The notes: a model not told the origin generated them from the sequence alone. Shown: positions 34,474 to 44,538, counted from the stretch's first letter. The stretch: DNA of 64,000 nucleotides from Streptomyces katrae (GCF_000717655.1 NZ_JNZY01000024.1:110647-174646); one strand, 5' to 3'. Numbers and translations are program-made.

Positions 34474-36546
34474 CTACACCTGATCCCGCTCCGCCTCGGA
34501 GACGAACGGCTGCAGGAAGGTCGCGATGTGCTGCTCCACATCGGTGATCCGCTGCTCGTACGCGTACAGCTGATCGCGCATGCCCGCCTTGGCCTGCTCG
34601 TCCAAGCGGGACTCCTCGATGTTGCGCTGGACGATGCCGATGAGGTCCTGGAGCTGGATGTGGAGCGTTTCGCTGATCCCGCCCCACACGGCGCGCAGGT
34701 CGGCGGCACGGCTGTCCGCGTACTGGCGGGCGGTCAGGCCTGCCGAGTCCTTCACGTGGTCGGAGAATTCCTCCGCCGCGCGCGATTGCAGCTTGCCGTT
34801 GGCGAAGATGACCGCTCCCGAGGCCAGCAGCGGTCCCACGGCCGCGCCGATGGCAAGGGCCACGCCGACCGGTGGAAGGGCCAGGCTGACCAGGCCGGCC
34901 GCTGCGGCGGCGGCCGTCCCGCCGACCACCGCCGCACCGCTCCCCGCGCCGATCGCCATGAGTGAGCTGGGGCGGAACAGCAGCGGCACGTCGTCATGGT
35001 GGCGGCGCCCGTCGCGCCCGTGGCCCTTCCCCGCCGCAATGGCGAGCGTGTAGAGCAGGTCGTTCTGGTCCCGGATGGACTGCGTGTTGCCGGTGAGTTC
35101 CGCGCGGAGCTTGTCGAGGAGGGTGGCGTGCGCCCTGATCAGCGGTTCGAGCTGGCGCACCAGATCGGCCTGCCGCTGCTCGATGAGCTGGTCGAGATCC
35201 TGGGTGCAGAAGACCTGCATGCGTTCCTGGAGCCTGACGGTGTACGCGTCCATCAGCTCGTGCTGGGCTGCGACGCGGCCGCCCTTGGTGAAGGACCGGA
35301 CGGCTCGGCTCAGGCGTCCCGGGCCGCTCGTGACGTGCCAGTCGCCGATCTCGCGGCTGACGTCGATCAGGAACGCGCTGAACTTCAGCTGCAGTTCGTT
35401 CTCGATGTCGAGGATCTTGCCGCCGACGATGTCGCGGATCGCGTCGGCGCTGGCGCGCAGCTGGTCCTGGGTGGACTGGCTGCGGTCGAGGAGCTCGCGC
35501 AGCTCCGCCGTCGACTTCATCAGGACCGCGCCCTCGTCGTGCAACCGCACCCGCAGGTTGACGGCGTTGTGGCGCAGGAACTCGGCGAGACGTACGAACT
35601 TCACCCGGGCCGCGTCGCGCATGCAGAAGACCTCGAGGGCGGACTCCAGCCGCCCGATCCCCGATGCCTTCAGGGCTTCGGCGTCTCCGTCGATCCGCGA
35701 CCGCAGGGCCTGGAGGGCGCTGATGAAGAAGACGTTGGCGGCGGCTGTGGAACCGGATTCCCCGCTGAGCTCGGCGACCGCGTTGCGGCAGCGGCTCATC
35801 ACCTCCGCCCGTTCCTCCTCCTCGATCCGGTCGAACTGGTTGACCACGAAGAAGATGTCGCGGTGCCCGAGCTTCCGGACCCGGGTGAGGTAGTTCTCGG
35901 TCTCGTGGAGGGTGAACGGCCGTCCCGCGTCGGTGACGAACACGACGGCGTCCACCTCCTCCAGGTACCGGAGGGTCACCAGCTCGCGGTCGGAACTCTC
36001 GTTGATCCCGGCCGAGTCCACGATCTCGACCGATCTGCGCAGCAGCTCCAGCGGCTGCTCGACGACGGCCAGCGCGAACGAGGGGGTGCGGGGTGCGCCG
36101 TACGCGTCGATCTGGAGGGAGACCTCCCGCTTGAACTCCTCCGTCGTGACGGCCGTCTCGACGCCCTGCCGGTCCGCGTCCCGGTAGAGCCAGGCCCGTT
36201 CGGTCTCGCCCCAGCGCAGGACGGTGGTGAAGGCGGTGGCCGGATTGGCCTTGGTGGGCAGCAGCCGCTTCCCCAGCAAGGCGTTGATCAGGGTGCTCTT
36301 GCCGCTGCTGAACTCCCCGAGCACCATGATGCGGAAGGTCTCGCGCTCGAAGACCGCCCCGTTGATACCCAGGTCCAGTGCCGCGCCCGCGCCGCCGGGC
36401 GGGGCGATGACCGCCGCGGCCTCGCCGGCCACGTGCTGCAGGCGCTGGTAGTACGACCGCAGTGTTCCGATGTTGTCGCTCCAGCCGCGGAACTGGGCGG
36501 CCGGTGATTCCTGGCCGCCCGGTAACTGCCGGTTCTCGTGCGCCAT
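34474..36546 (-). CDS. Bacterial dynamin-like GTPase, second gene of a pair
   Basis: A 690-residue dynamin-family protein. G1 is LGEFSSGKSTLINALLG, G2 a Thr in TAFTTVL, G3 VDSAGINES, G4 VVNQFDR. Long helical regions follow, and a hydrophobic hairpin near 520-575 (GSGAAVVGGTAAAAAAGLVSL, then a second stretch) resembles the membrane paddle of BDLPs. It ends with a coiled-coil-like segment. ATG 36546 overlaps the stop of the upstream dynamin gene by one base (TGATG), so the two are coupled. BDLP pairs act in membrane remodelling and stress survival; in Streptomyces DynA/DynB work in sporulation septation. Whether this is DynAB or a paralogous pair is not settled. Confidence 0.88.
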   Translation of the reverse strand: MAHENRQLPGGQESPAAQFRGWSDNIGTLRSYYQRLQHVAGEAAAVIAPPGGAGAALDLGINGAVFERETFRIMVLGEFSSGKSTLINALLGKRLLPTKANPATAFTTVLRWGETERAWLYRDADRQGVETAVTTEEFKREVSLQIDAYGAPRTPSFALAVVEQPLELLRRSVEIVDSAGINESSDRELVTLRYLEEVDAVVFVTDAGRPFTLHETENYLTRVRKLGHRDIFFVVNQFDRIEEEERAEVMSRCRNAVAELSGESGSTAAANVFFISALQALRSRIDGDAEALKASGIGRLESALEVFCMRDAARVKFVRLAEFLRHNAVNLRVRLHDEGAVLMKSTAELRELLDRSQSTQDQLRASADAIRDIVGGKILDIENELQLKFSAFLIDVSREIGDWHVTSGPGRLSRAVRSFTKGGRVAAQHELMDAYTVRLQERMQVFCTQDLDQLIEQRQADLVRQLEPLIRAHATLLDKLRAELTGNTQSIRDQNDLLYTLAIAAGKGHGRDGRRHHDDVPLLFRPSSLMAIGAGSGAAVVGGTAAAAAAGLVSLALPPVGVALAIGAAVGPLLASGAVIFANGKLQSRAAEEFSDHVKDSAGLTARQYADSRAADLRAVWGGISETLHIQLQDLIGIVQRNIEESRLDEQAKAGMRDQLYAYEQRITDVEQHIATFLQPFVSEAERDQV

Positions 36547-38333
36547 CAGGTCCCTTCCAGGGGAGAGAGGTGGGCGTGTACGGAGCGGCTCAGCGACCGC
36601 GCCGTGCTCTGCAGTGAACGCCAGTGGTCGAGGGACTCGGGCTGCGCGGCGACGGCCGTCGTGTGCAGCCGCCACCACTGCTCGTCGCGGTCCCGCGCCT
36701 GGCTCAGCAGTCGGTCGTACACCTGCCCGACGCGGGCTTCGGTGCGCGCCACCTGCTCCGTGAAGGCCGCCTCGACGATGCGTTCCAGATCGTCGATGGC
36801 GCGTTCACGGCGCTCGGCCTGCCCGTGCTCGAGCGCCTCCGTGACCAGGGCCGTGCCGGCCGCTCCCGCGATCTGAGCCACGACCTCGGTGGAGACGGGA
36901 GTCAGTACGCTCTCGATGGCGGTGCCGACGAACTCCGGCAGCCAGGAGGCGTCCCAGCCTGTGGCGTTCTGCGACTCCGCGGCGGCCGCGGCGTCGGCAA
37001 CACCCGGCAGTGCCGCGGCCGGCACGACCCCCCCGGCACGGGGAGCGGCCAGTCCCTGGAACAGTTCCTCGCCGGGCCTGTTGCGGAGCAGGACGGCGCG
37101 CAGCCGGCGAGTGTCCTCTTCGAGCACCCGGTCGACGGTCCCGGTGATCCACGCCTCGAACTGCTGCAAGGCTTCAGAGGTGTACGGGATCGCGTGGAGG
37201 CGGATGAAGTGCTGCTCCTCGGGCGTCTCCAGCATCTGGGAGAAGCGCGCGGCGAGTTCGCGCGCCGCGGCGGCACGCCTCCTGCGCGCCTCGGCGGCGA
37301 TCGTCTGGACGAGCGAGGCGCGCCACTCCCCCGCGTCGGCGCTGAGCACGATCCAGTGGAAGCGGGCGCTCTCGTGGGCCGTGTGCCAGATCTGTGCGGC
37401 CCGCGTTCTGACGGGGTCGGTCCGGTGCACGTCCGTGAGCGCCCGCGCGGCGGCCTCCTCGACCAGGCCGCAGGTGGCCGCGAGGAGGTGCAGCCGGCGG
37501 ATGGTCCGCAGCGCGCGGCGCAGCCGGATGCCGGCCAGCCGGCCCAGGGCCGCACGGAGCGGGGCGATGCCGTCGGGTTCCCCGGGCTCCTGCGCCGTAC
37601 CGGGCGCGGGGGCCGGTCCGGGCAGTACCAGGGCCTCGGGGGCCAGGACTGCGACGAGGTGGTTGACGCGTCGCAGGATGTCGGCCGCCTCGTCCTCGAC
37701 CTCGGCGAGCTTGGTGACGACGACGGCGAGCGGAGGGCTGTGCGGAGCGGCGGCGAGCGCCTTGATCCGGGCCTGTTCGGTGGCGAGCATCGCGCGGCGC
37801 GCCTCGGTGACGACGACCACCACGTCGCAGTCGCCGACGATCCTGGCGAGGGCTGCGGTGTCGGGCTGCCGCACCCCGGACCAGCCCTCCCAGCCGGGGG
37901 TGTCGACGATTTCCACTCCGGCACGGGCCGGCCAGGAAGCGGAGGGCACCTCGACGCGTACGGTACGCAGTCCGGCCGGGCCCGGGGCCTCGGTGCCGAC
38001 CTCCTCGGGGGCCCGGGGAGCCCAGACTCCGGCGGGCTCGGCGGGCTCGGCGGGTTCGGCGGTGAACGGGCGCACGAGGACGGGCGGGCCGTCCGTGGGG
38101 TGTACCGACACCGGCAGGCAGGCCGTACCGACCAGCTCGTTGACGAGGCGGGACTTGCCGACGTTGCTGCCGCCGATGACGCAGATCCGGGCCCGCGGGG
38201 ACTGCGCGCGGCGGGCCGTGCGGCGGATCAGCGAGGCCGCGGAGTCCGCTCCGGCCCGGTCCGCGAGCAGGGCCACCTGCTCGGCGAGTTCACCCTGCAG
38301 CAGCTCGCGTTCGTACTCCCCCGTACCGACCAC
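36546..38333 (-). CDS. Dynamin-like GTPase, first gene of a pair
   Basis: A 595-residue GTPase with G1 VIGGSNVGKSRLVNEL, G3 EIVDTPGWEGW and G4 VVTKLAE, then long helices and a short Ala/Val-rich hydrophobic region (~455-530). The P-loop and overall helical plan fit the dynamin superfamily, but the sequence diverges from its partner, as usual for paired BDLPs that form hetero-oligomers. GTG 38333 is the likely start; the frame upstream lacks domain character. It overlaps the partner gene by one base. Confidence 0.82.
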   Translation of the reverse strand: MVGTGEYERELLQGELAEQVALLADRAGADSAASLIRRTARRAQSPRARICVIGGSNVGKSRLVNELVGTACLPVSVHPTDGPPVLVRPFTAEPAEPAEPAGVWAPRAPEEVGTEAPGPAGLRTVRVEVPSASWPARAGVEIVDTPGWEGWSGVRQPDTAALARIVGDCDVVVVVTEARRAMLATEQARIKALAAAPHSPPLAVVVTKLAEVEDEAADILRRVNHLVAVLAPEALVLPGPAPAPGTAQEPGEPDGIAPLRAALGRLAGIRLRRALRTIRRLHLLAATCGLVEEAAARALTDVHRTDPVRTRAAQIWHTAHESARFHWIVLSADAGEWRASLVQTIAAEARRRRAAAARELAARFSQMLETPEEQHFIRLHAIPYTSEALQQFEAWITGTVDRVLEEDTRRLRAVLLRNRPGEELFQGLAAPRAGGVVPAAALPGVADAAAAAESQNATGWDASWLPEFVGTAIESVLTPVSTEVVAQIAGAAGTALVTEALEHGQAERRERAIDDLERIVEAAFTEQVARTEARVGQVYDRLLSQARDRDEQWWRLHTTAVAAQPESLDHWRSLQSTARSLSRSVHAHLSPLEGT

Positions 38334-38760
38334 AGCGCCGCCACCCCACCCCGTCAGGACCTCCCCGGCGCGACCATGATGCCAACGGATGCTGCCGTGC
38401 GCCGCCCGTTCCGCGGGAAGGAGCTGCGCGACCACGGGGTGGAGCTGGTGCACCCGGCGGGCGGCCGCGCCCGCGCCGCCGGGCCGGCGAGGCCGCGGCG
38501 GCCGCGGGGGCCGTGCCGGCCGCTCCCGCGATCGGCCCAGCAGGTGGTCGAGGTGGTCCCGATCGGCGGGCTGACCACGGTTCCGGCCGGGGCCACCTCT
38601 TCTGTCACTGTGTCGGGAGACGCCAAGGCAGCCGTGCAGAAGTTCTCCGGTGGCCCAGCCGTCAGCGTCAAGGCCTACTTCTCCCGATAGCAGGCCACTC
38701 GGCACCGCCGGTCCGAGGAACGAACCGGCGGACCGGCGGACCGGCGGACCGGCGGACCGG
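38334..38760. other. Intergenic with possible gene remnant and tandem repeat
   Basis: A plus-strand frame ending at 38690 reads VVEVVPIGGLTTVPAGATSS, then VTVSGDAKAAVQKF, like the end of a beta-rich structural protein, but its upstream frame is the antisense of the dynamin gene. A leftover fragment is possible. The right end holds an 8-bp tandem repeat. Confidence 0.3.
38724..38755. repeat. Four copies of an 8-bp unit
   Basis: Four perfect copies of ACCGGCGG ending just before the stop codon of the deacetylase gene. Confidence 0.9.
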
Positions 38761-39648
38761 TCACATCTTGCCGGGGCGGTAGCCGGACGGGAGGGTGTAC
38801 ACGAACTCGCGGGGGTCGCCGTGCGCCGCCTCCAGCTTCTCGTAGGCGCTGTGGTAGCCGAGGGCGTAGAGGTTCCGGTTCGGGTCCCAGGTGTTGTAGC
38901 AGTAGATCGAGTTCTTCTTGCGCGTCATGTGCGGGGCGGGGATCTGCAGCACGTGGGAGGCGCCGTCGGCGCGCTCCCCGTACGGACGGTCGTACGCGTA
39001 GATGTGGTTGAAGCGCACGTCGCTGATGGTCCCGTCGTTCATCAGGCGGTAGGCCGCGTCACTGCAGGCCTTGTGGGTGGCCGTCACGTCCAGCCAGCCT
39101 GCCGAGAACTTGTGCGAGGCGCCGGGGTACTTCTTGGCCAGCGACCTGACCTTCGACGTGACCGCGTCCACGAACTTGCCGTACGTGGCATCGCCGTGGG
39201 CACTGTCGACGAGGTTGAAGTTGATGACCTTGTCCACGCCGAGCACCTTGGCCGAGGCCGTGAACTCGGCCGTCCGCGCGGGCACGATCATGCTCGCGCC
39301 GTCCGTGGGCCACTGCAGGTCGTGCCAGTGGCCGGGAGCCGCGCACTTGCCCTTCAGACCGCAGTCGCCGACGTTCATCAGCCTGGCCAGCTGGTCGTTC
39401 TCGCCCCGGCTCACCAGCACCAGGTAGACCGGCCGGCCCGCCGCCTTGTGCTCCAGGATCGATCCGGCCATGCCGATGGCCTCGTCGTCCTGGTGCGGGG
39501 AGTAGAAGATGGCCGGCGGGGCGGCCGCAGAAGCCTTGGACGGGGCGAAGGCGTTCTGGGCCACCGCGGCCGCGGTCAGCGCCCCGGCGGCCAGAACCCG
39601 GCGCCGGGAGAGGACGGATGAGGTGATGCGGTTCTCGTGCGCAGGCAT
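38761..39648 (-). CDS. Tat-exported PIG-L family deacetylase
   Basis: A 295-residue exported protein. SRRRVLAAGALTAAA is a Tat signal. The mature domain has FYSPHQDDEAIGMAGS, the PHxDD zinc motif of PIG-L/MshB N-acetylglucosamine deacetylases, and a later His in FNHIYAYDRPY. It probably removes acetyl groups from an extracellular GlcNAc-type substrate. ATG 39648 is preceded by GAGGGA. It is divergent to the NB-ARC regulator. Confidence 0.88.
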   Translation of the reverse strand: MPAHENRITSSVLSRRRVLAAGALTAAAVAQNAFAPSKASAAAPPAIFYSPHQDDEAIGMAGSILEHKAAGRPVYLVLVSRGENDQLARLMNVGDCGLKGKCAAPGHWHDLQWPTDGASMIVPARTAEFTASAKVLGVDKVINFNLVDSAHGDATYGKFVDAVTSKVRSLAKKYPGASHKFSAGWLDVTATHKACSDAAYRLMNDGTISDVRFNHIYAYDRPYGERADGASHVLQIPAPHMTRKKNSIYCYNTWDPNRNLYALGYHSAYEKLEAAHGDPREFVYTLPSGYRPGKM

Positions 39649-39919
39649 GTGTGTTCCCTCGACGTGGTTCGACTTGGTCGTATCGCTCGCGGTCTTCGGT
39701 GACCGCACCGGTTCGTTGACCCCGGCCCCCGCCGGCTCCGGACACCCGACGGGCCCGCCGCCGGCCCCCCGCCCGGGGCAACCGCCCCGGACCGGACCGA
39801 GTCGATCACGATGAACGGGGCCGTTCCAGGCGGTTTCACCTGCAGGATTACCGACCGGCATACTTCTGCCGGGAAGCAGTTCATCAGGCTGCGCCATACC
39901 GACCGGGGGACCCCGAGCC

Positions 39920-42397
39920 ATGGCCGAGGACACGATGCACACTCCGGACGGACGGCCGGCCAGCGGGGATTTCGCGCGGCTGCTGCTGGGGCTGCGCCGT
40001 CAAGCCGGGCTCAGCCAGGAGGGGTTGGCGCACACCTCGGGCGTGAGCGTCCGCGCCCTCGCGGACCTGGAACGCGGGCGGACCCGCGGTCCGCAGCGGC
40101 GCACCGTACAGGCCTTGGCGGACGGGCTCGGCCTCGACCCCACCGCTGCCTCCGCGTTAGAGGAGGCGGCCCGCCCCGGCCGTCCGCGCCCCCGTACCCG
40201 CGCCCCGCGGACCGAATCGCGGACCGACTCGCGGACCGACTCGCGGACCGCATCGCGGTCGGCGACCGGAGCGGCGGCCGACCATCCCCCGGCCCACGAT
40301 CCCGAGGCTCACCAGCCCCAGGCTCAACGCCCTCCGGGCCAGCACACTTTGGCCCTCCCCCGCGACCTCGGCGACTTCACCGCCCGCGGCCCCGCCCTGG
40401 ACGCCCTGCGCACCTTCGCCCGTGACATCGATCCCGCCCACCCCGCGGTGAGCGTCATCTCGGGGCAACCCGGGCTCGGCAAGACCTCCTTCGCCGTCCA
40501 CGCCGCCCACCGGCTGGCCCCGTACTTCCCGGACGGGCAGTACGCCCTCGACCTGCGCGGGATGGACCCGGAGCCGGTCACGCCCCGGGACGCGCTCGCC
40601 CGGCTGCTGCGGGCGCTCGGCGTCGCCGGGCAGGCGATTCCGGCCGGAACGGACGACCGGGCGGGGCTGCTGCGGTCCGTGCTCGCCGACAAACACGTGC
40701 TGCTTCTGCTGGACAACGCGGCGGACGAGGACCAGGTTTGCCCCCTGCTCCCCGGCACCGGTTCCTCGCTGACCCTGGTCACCAGCCGCCACGGCCTGGC
40801 CGGTCTCGCAGCAGTGCACCGTACGCACCTGGCCCCGCTGCGCCGCGAGGAGGCGGTGGAACTGCTGACGCGGATCCTCGGCCCCGAGCGCGTACGCGAG
40901 GAGGCACAGGCAGCCCGTGACCTCGCGGAACTCTGCGGGCACCTGCCCTTGGCCGTCCGCATCGCCGGTCAGCGCCTGGCCGCCCGCCCCGGCGAACGCC
41001 TCGCGAAGCTGACCGCCCAACTCGCCGCCACGGGCCGCCGACTGGACGGGCTTCAGGCCGGGGGCCTGCGGATACGGGCCGCGTTCGCCCTGTCGTACGA
41101 GCGGCTGCCACCGGCCGCCAGGAAGCTGTTCCGGCGTGCCGCCCTGGCGTCCGGTCCGGGATTCGGCCCCGAAGCGGCAGGCCTGCTCGCCGGAATGCCG
41201 ACGGGCCGGGCGGCGGCATGCGCGGAGGAACTCGTCGACGCCGGGCTCCTCCAACCCGAGCCGGCCGCCGAACGCTACCGCTTCCACGACCTGCTCAAGC
41301 TGTTCGCCGCCGAGCGGCTGGCCGCAGAGGACGATCCCAGGGTCTGCGAGGCAGCCCGGGACCGCGCCGCCGGATGGATGCTCCGCCGGGCCACCGCGGC
41401 GGCCCTCCGCTTCGATGCGGACCACCACGGCGAAGCGCCCTGCGCCGATCCCGATCCCGCGAGCGCCCCCGCCGATCGTGGCGCTGCCCGCGCGTGGTTG
41501 GAGTCCGAGCGGGACGAGTGGCTCGCCGCACTGCGCCGGGCCGCTGAGACCGGACGGCACCGGGACGTCCTCGACGCGGCGCAGGCCATGCACTGGTTCT
41601 CCGACCTGACCCAGCACTGGGAGGAATGGGCGCAGGTGTTCCGCCACGGCGTCGACGCGGCCCGCGCCCTGGGCAGCAGGCAGGACGAAGCCGTCCAGCT
41701 CAACTACCTGGCCTGGGCCCACAACCTCTGCCTGCACGACTACCACGCCGCCCTCGCCACCGCGGACGCGGCGCTCGAGGCGGCGCGCGAGATCGGCGAC
41801 GGGCTCCAGACCGGCTGGGCACTGGGCTACGGGGCGGCGGCGCTGCACCGCATCGGCCACCGGGAGGAGTCCCTCGACCGGCTCCGCGAGGCGGCTTCGC
41901 TCCTGCACTCCGAGAGCTCCGACCAGGCACGCCTCGCCGAATTGACCGTACTGAACACGCTGGGCCACAACCTGCGGCATTACGGTCGCCCCGAGGAGGC
42001 CCTGGCCATCCACCGGCGCATCGAGACGGTCTGCCTCGCCGGGGTACCCGGCCGGCAACCCGAGCTCGCCAAGCTCTACCTGGCCAGTGCCCGCCACCAG
42101 ATCGGCAACGACCTTGCGGCACTTGGCCGGCTCGAGGAGGCAGAGGCACCCCTGCGGCAGGCCCTGGCCTACTTCCAGTCCGCGCAGATGCCCGCCTGGA
42201 GCGAACCGGTCCGCCTCGACCTCGGGATCGTCCTGCGCGGACTGGCCCGCGGCGGCGAAGCCCGGCAGGTCCTGCTCGCCGCCCACGACGGCCTCGCCGG
42301 CCTCAACAGCCCCCGCAGGTCAGAGGCGGCCGCGGAACTGGGCGCACTGGGCGGCGTTGCCGAGGCAGACCCGGTGCCGACGGCGCCGACGGCCTAG
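39920..42397 (+). CDS. XRE-HTH / NB-ARC ATPase / TPR regulator
   Basis: An 825-residue STAND-type regulator. An XRE helix-turn-helix (~18-75, LRRQAGLSQEGLAHTSGVSVRALADLERGR), a Ser/Arg/Asp repeat linker (~97-115), an NB-ARC ATPase (~155-430) with Walker A SGQPGLGKTSF, Walker B HVLLLLDNA and LPLAVRIAGQRL, a winged-helix region with FHDLLKLFAAERL, and C-terminal TPRs (~560-800). Similar proteins regulate secondary metabolism. ATG 39920. It lies divergent to the PIG-L gene. Confidence 0.92.
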   Translation: MAEDTMHTPDGRPASGDFARLLLGLRRQAGLSQEGLAHTSGVSVRALADLERGRTRGPQRRTVQALADGLGLDPTAASALEEAARPGRPRPRTRAPRTESRTDSRTDSRTASRSATGAAADHPPAHDPEAHQPQAQRPPGQHTLALPRDLGDFTARGPALDALRTFARDIDPAHPAVSVISGQPGLGKTSFAVHAAHRLAPYFPDGQYALDLRGMDPEPVTPRDALARLLRALGVAGQAIPAGTDDRAGLLRSVLADKHVLLLLDNAADEDQVCPLLPGTGSSLTLVTSRHGLAGLAAVHRTHLAPLRREEAVELLTRILGPERVREEAQAARDLAELCGHLPLAVRIAGQRLAARPGERLAKLTAQLAATGRRLDGLQAGGLRIRAAFALSYERLPPAARKLFRRAALASGPGFGPEAAGLLAGMPTGRAAACAEELVDAGLLQPEPAAERYRFHDLLKLFAAERLAAEDDPRVCEAARDRAAGWMLRRATAAALRFDADHHGEAPCADPDPASAPADRGAARAWLESERDEWLAALRRAAETGRHRDVLDAAQAMHWFSDLTQHWEEWAQVFRHGVDAARALGSRQDEAVQLNYLAWAHNLCLHDYHAALATADAALEAAREIGDGLQTGWALGYGAAALHRIGHREESLDRLREAASLLHSESSDQARLAELTVLNTLGHNLRHYGRPEEALAIHRRIETVCLAGVPGRQPELAKLYLASARHQIGNDLAALGRLEEAEAPLRQALAYFQSAQMPAWSEPVRLDLGIVLRGLARGGEARQVLLAAHDGLAGLNSPRRSEAAAELGALGGVAEADPVPTAPTA
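40208..40257. repeat. 12-bp repeats in the linker of the NB-ARC regulator
   Basis: About four imperfect copies of a unit reading CGCGGACCGACT encode the repeating ES/DSRT residues of the linker. Confidence 0.75.
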
Positions 42398-42745
42398 AGC
42401 CCGCGCCCGCGGGCGTGGACCGCCTCGAAGCGGAGGAAGGCCGTTCGACCGGGCCTGAGCCTGGGGCACGCCGTCGATCCGCTCCGGGCCCTCCAGGTGC
42501 CGCCGAGCCACCCTCGCCGCGCCGCCGGATCAGGGGGCTGATCAGGCAAAAGCAGGCCGACACCCCGGAGGCGCCCTGCGTAAGACTGCGAGGTGCGCGA
42601 ACATGGTTCTTGGAAGCGCTGGCCGACACATCCGGACGATCTTGAGAGCCGGGCCGTGTAGCGCTTGGTGATCCGGCACGCACATGGCTGGAACGCGGGC
42701 GAAGGGGGAGCCCCAGCGAGAACCCGTGGTGAAGAGGAGCGGAAG
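42398..42745. other. Intergenic, 348 bp, no gene seen
   Basis: Starts with a small GC-rich stem (42399-42414, 6-bp arms, 4-nt loop) right after the regulator stop that may terminate it. The rest should carry the promoter of the SodC-like gene. Confidence 0.5.
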
Positions 42746-43300
42746 ATGTCCTTGCTCGTTTCAGCGATCACGGCCTCCCTGGCTGTCGTCCTGCCCTTGG
42801 GCATGGTCGCCGGCCAGGACGTGACGGTGGAGGAGTCGTTCCGGGCAGCCGACGGCCGGCCCACGCACCAGGCGGTCACCTTCGACACCAAAGCGGTGCC
42901 GGACGGCAGCAAGGTCACGGTCACCGAGCGGGTCGAGGGCGACGGCACCCACGTGGACCTGCGGCTCCACGGCGTGGCGGCGAACCGGACGTTCGGCGCC
43001 CACGTACACCAGAAGCCTTGCGGCAGCAAGCCCAACGACTCCGGGCCGCACTACCAGAACACCGTGGACCCCAAGCAGCCCTCGACGAACCCCGCGTACG
43101 CCAATCCCCGCAACGAGACGTGGCTCGACATCACCACCGACGGCCACGGCGACGGGTCCTCGGCGTCCACCACGGCATGGCGGTACCGCGACGGTCAGGC
43201 CCGCTCCGTGGTGATCCACGAACACGCCACCCACACGGACCCCGGTACGGCGGGCACGGCCGGGGCGCGGCTCGCCTGCATCAATGTGCCCTTCGAGTAG
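42746..43300 (+). CDS. Secreted Cu/Zn superoxide-dismutase-like protein
   Basis: A 184-residue protein with an N-terminal export segment (SAITASLAVVLPLGMVAGQ) and a SodC-like barrel: LRLHGVAANRTFGAHVHQKPCG (two copper-ligand His positions), GPHYQNTVDP, later VVIHEHATHTDPGTAGTAGARLAC with the Cys partner. Several metal ligands appear kept but the family in actinobacteria is often catalytically uncertain. ATG 42746 with GAGGAG upstream. Confidence 0.8.
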   Translation: MSLLVSAITASLAVVLPLGMVAGQDVTVEESFRAADGRPTHQAVTFDTKAVPDGSKVTVTERVEGDGTHVDLRLHGVAANRTFGAHVHQKPCGSKPNDSGPHYQNTVDPKQPSTNPAYANPRNETWLDITTDGHGDGSSASTTAWRYRDGQARSVVIHEHATHTDPGTAGTAGARLACINVPFE

Positions 43301-43329
43301 GAGGCTTCGAGTAGGAGGCAGGGGCACGC

Positions 43330-44523
43330 TCAGTCCGCGAGGTACCGCAGCGCCACGGCTGTATGGAGGGCCATACCGGTGGCCATGGCGTTCTCGTCGA
43401 ACACGACGCGGTTGGAGTGGCAGTCCGGGGCACGGTCGGCCGGGACCACGGGTGGGCGGGCTCCGAGCAGGGCCATGGCCCCCGGGACGCGTTCCAGGAC
43501 GTAGGAGAAGTCTTCGGAGGCCATGACGGGGTCGCTCAAGTGCCGTACCGGGCCGGTGCCCAGGAGGTCGGTCGCGGCCTCGCGGACCGTGTCGGTGAAG
43601 GCCGGGTCGTTGCGCACGGAGGGGTAGCCCCCGGCCGGCCCGATGTCCGCTTCGGCGCCGTGCGCAGCGGCCACGTTACGAGCCACGCGCTCGATCACGG
43701 CGCGCATCCGCAGACCGGACCCGGACGTCAACGTGCGGCAGGTGCCGTACAGTTCCGCGGTCTCGGGGATGATGTTGGTGGTCGTGCCGGCCTGGATGCG
43801 GGTGATGGTGACCACCGCCGGGTCGAAGACGTTGACGGTGCGCGTCACGGCCGTCTGCAGGGCTTGGACGATTTCGCACGCGACGGGGACCGGGTCGAGG
43901 GCGAGGTGCGGTGCCGAGGCGTGTCCGCCACGGCCTCGTACGGTGATCTGGATCAGGTCGGATGCGGCGAACATCGGGCCCGGCCGCAGGTGCACGGTGC
44001 CGGTCGCGAAGCGGGTCATGACGTGGAGCGCGAACGCCGCGTCCACGCCGCGGCCGTCCGGGGTGTCCAGGACGCCTTCCTCGATCATGTACGGGGCGCC
44101 GCCTCCCCGTTCCTCGGCGGGCTGGAACATGAACACCACGCGCCCGCGGATCTGCCCGCGGCGGGCGCAGAGGAGGCGGGCGGCGCCGATGAGCATGGCG
44201 GTGTGCAGGTCGTGGCCGCAGGCGTGCATCGCGCTGGGGATCCGGGAGGCGTAGTCCAGGCCGGTGTCCTCCTGTTGGGGCAGGGCGTCCATGTCGGCGC
44301 GCAGCAGAATGGTCCGGCCGGGTTGCGCGCCGTCGAGGGTGGCGACCACCGAGCTGAGCCGCTCCCCCGCGGTGATCCGCAGGGGCAGGCTCGTCAGGGC
44401 CTCGAGGACGGTCTGTTGGGTGAGCGGCAGGTGCAGGCCGAGTTCCGGTTCCCGGTGGAGGGTGCGGCGCACGTCGATGATGCCGGGCAGCAGCCGGTGC
44501 GCCTCTTCGAGCAACTTGTCCAT
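43330..44523 (-). CDS. M20 family amidohydrolase
   Basis: A 397-residue di-metal hydrolase of the M20D group (hippurate/IAA-amino-acid hydrolase-like): LRADMDALP, AMHACGHDLHTAMLIGAARLL, FMFQPAEERGGG, and the dimerisation domain GRGGHASAPH. The late VMASEDFSYVLERVPGAM supplies the last metal-site residues. It cleaves N-acyl amino acids or similar amides in the cytoplasm. ATG 44523; lies 15 bp after a DUF5988 gene on the same strand, so likely co-transcribed. Confidence 0.93.
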   Translation of the reverse strand: MDKLLEEAHRLLPGIIDVRRTLHREPELGLHLPLTQQTVLEALTSLPLRITAGERLSSVVATLDGAQPGRTILLRADMDALPQQEDTGLDYASRIPSAMHACGHDLHTAMLIGAARLLCARRGQIRGRVVFMFQPAEERGGGAPYMIEEGVLDTPDGRGVDAAFALHVMTRFATGTVHLRPGPMFAASDLIQITVRGRGGHASAPHLALDPVPVACEIVQALQTAVTRTVNVFDPAVVTITRIQAGTTTNIIPETAELYGTCRTLTSGSGLRMRAVIERVARNVAAAHGAEADIGPAGGYPSVRNDPAFTDTVREAATDLLGTGPVRHLSDPVMASEDFSYVLERVPGAMALLGARPPVVPADRAPDCHSNRVVFDENAMATGMALHTAVALRYLAD

Positions 44524-44538
44524 GCCGGTCGCGGGCGG

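Noticed and set aside
34474..38333. Direct naming as dynA and dynB
   Set aside because: Sequence alone, without alignment, cannot separate DynAB from other actinobacterial dynamin pairs.
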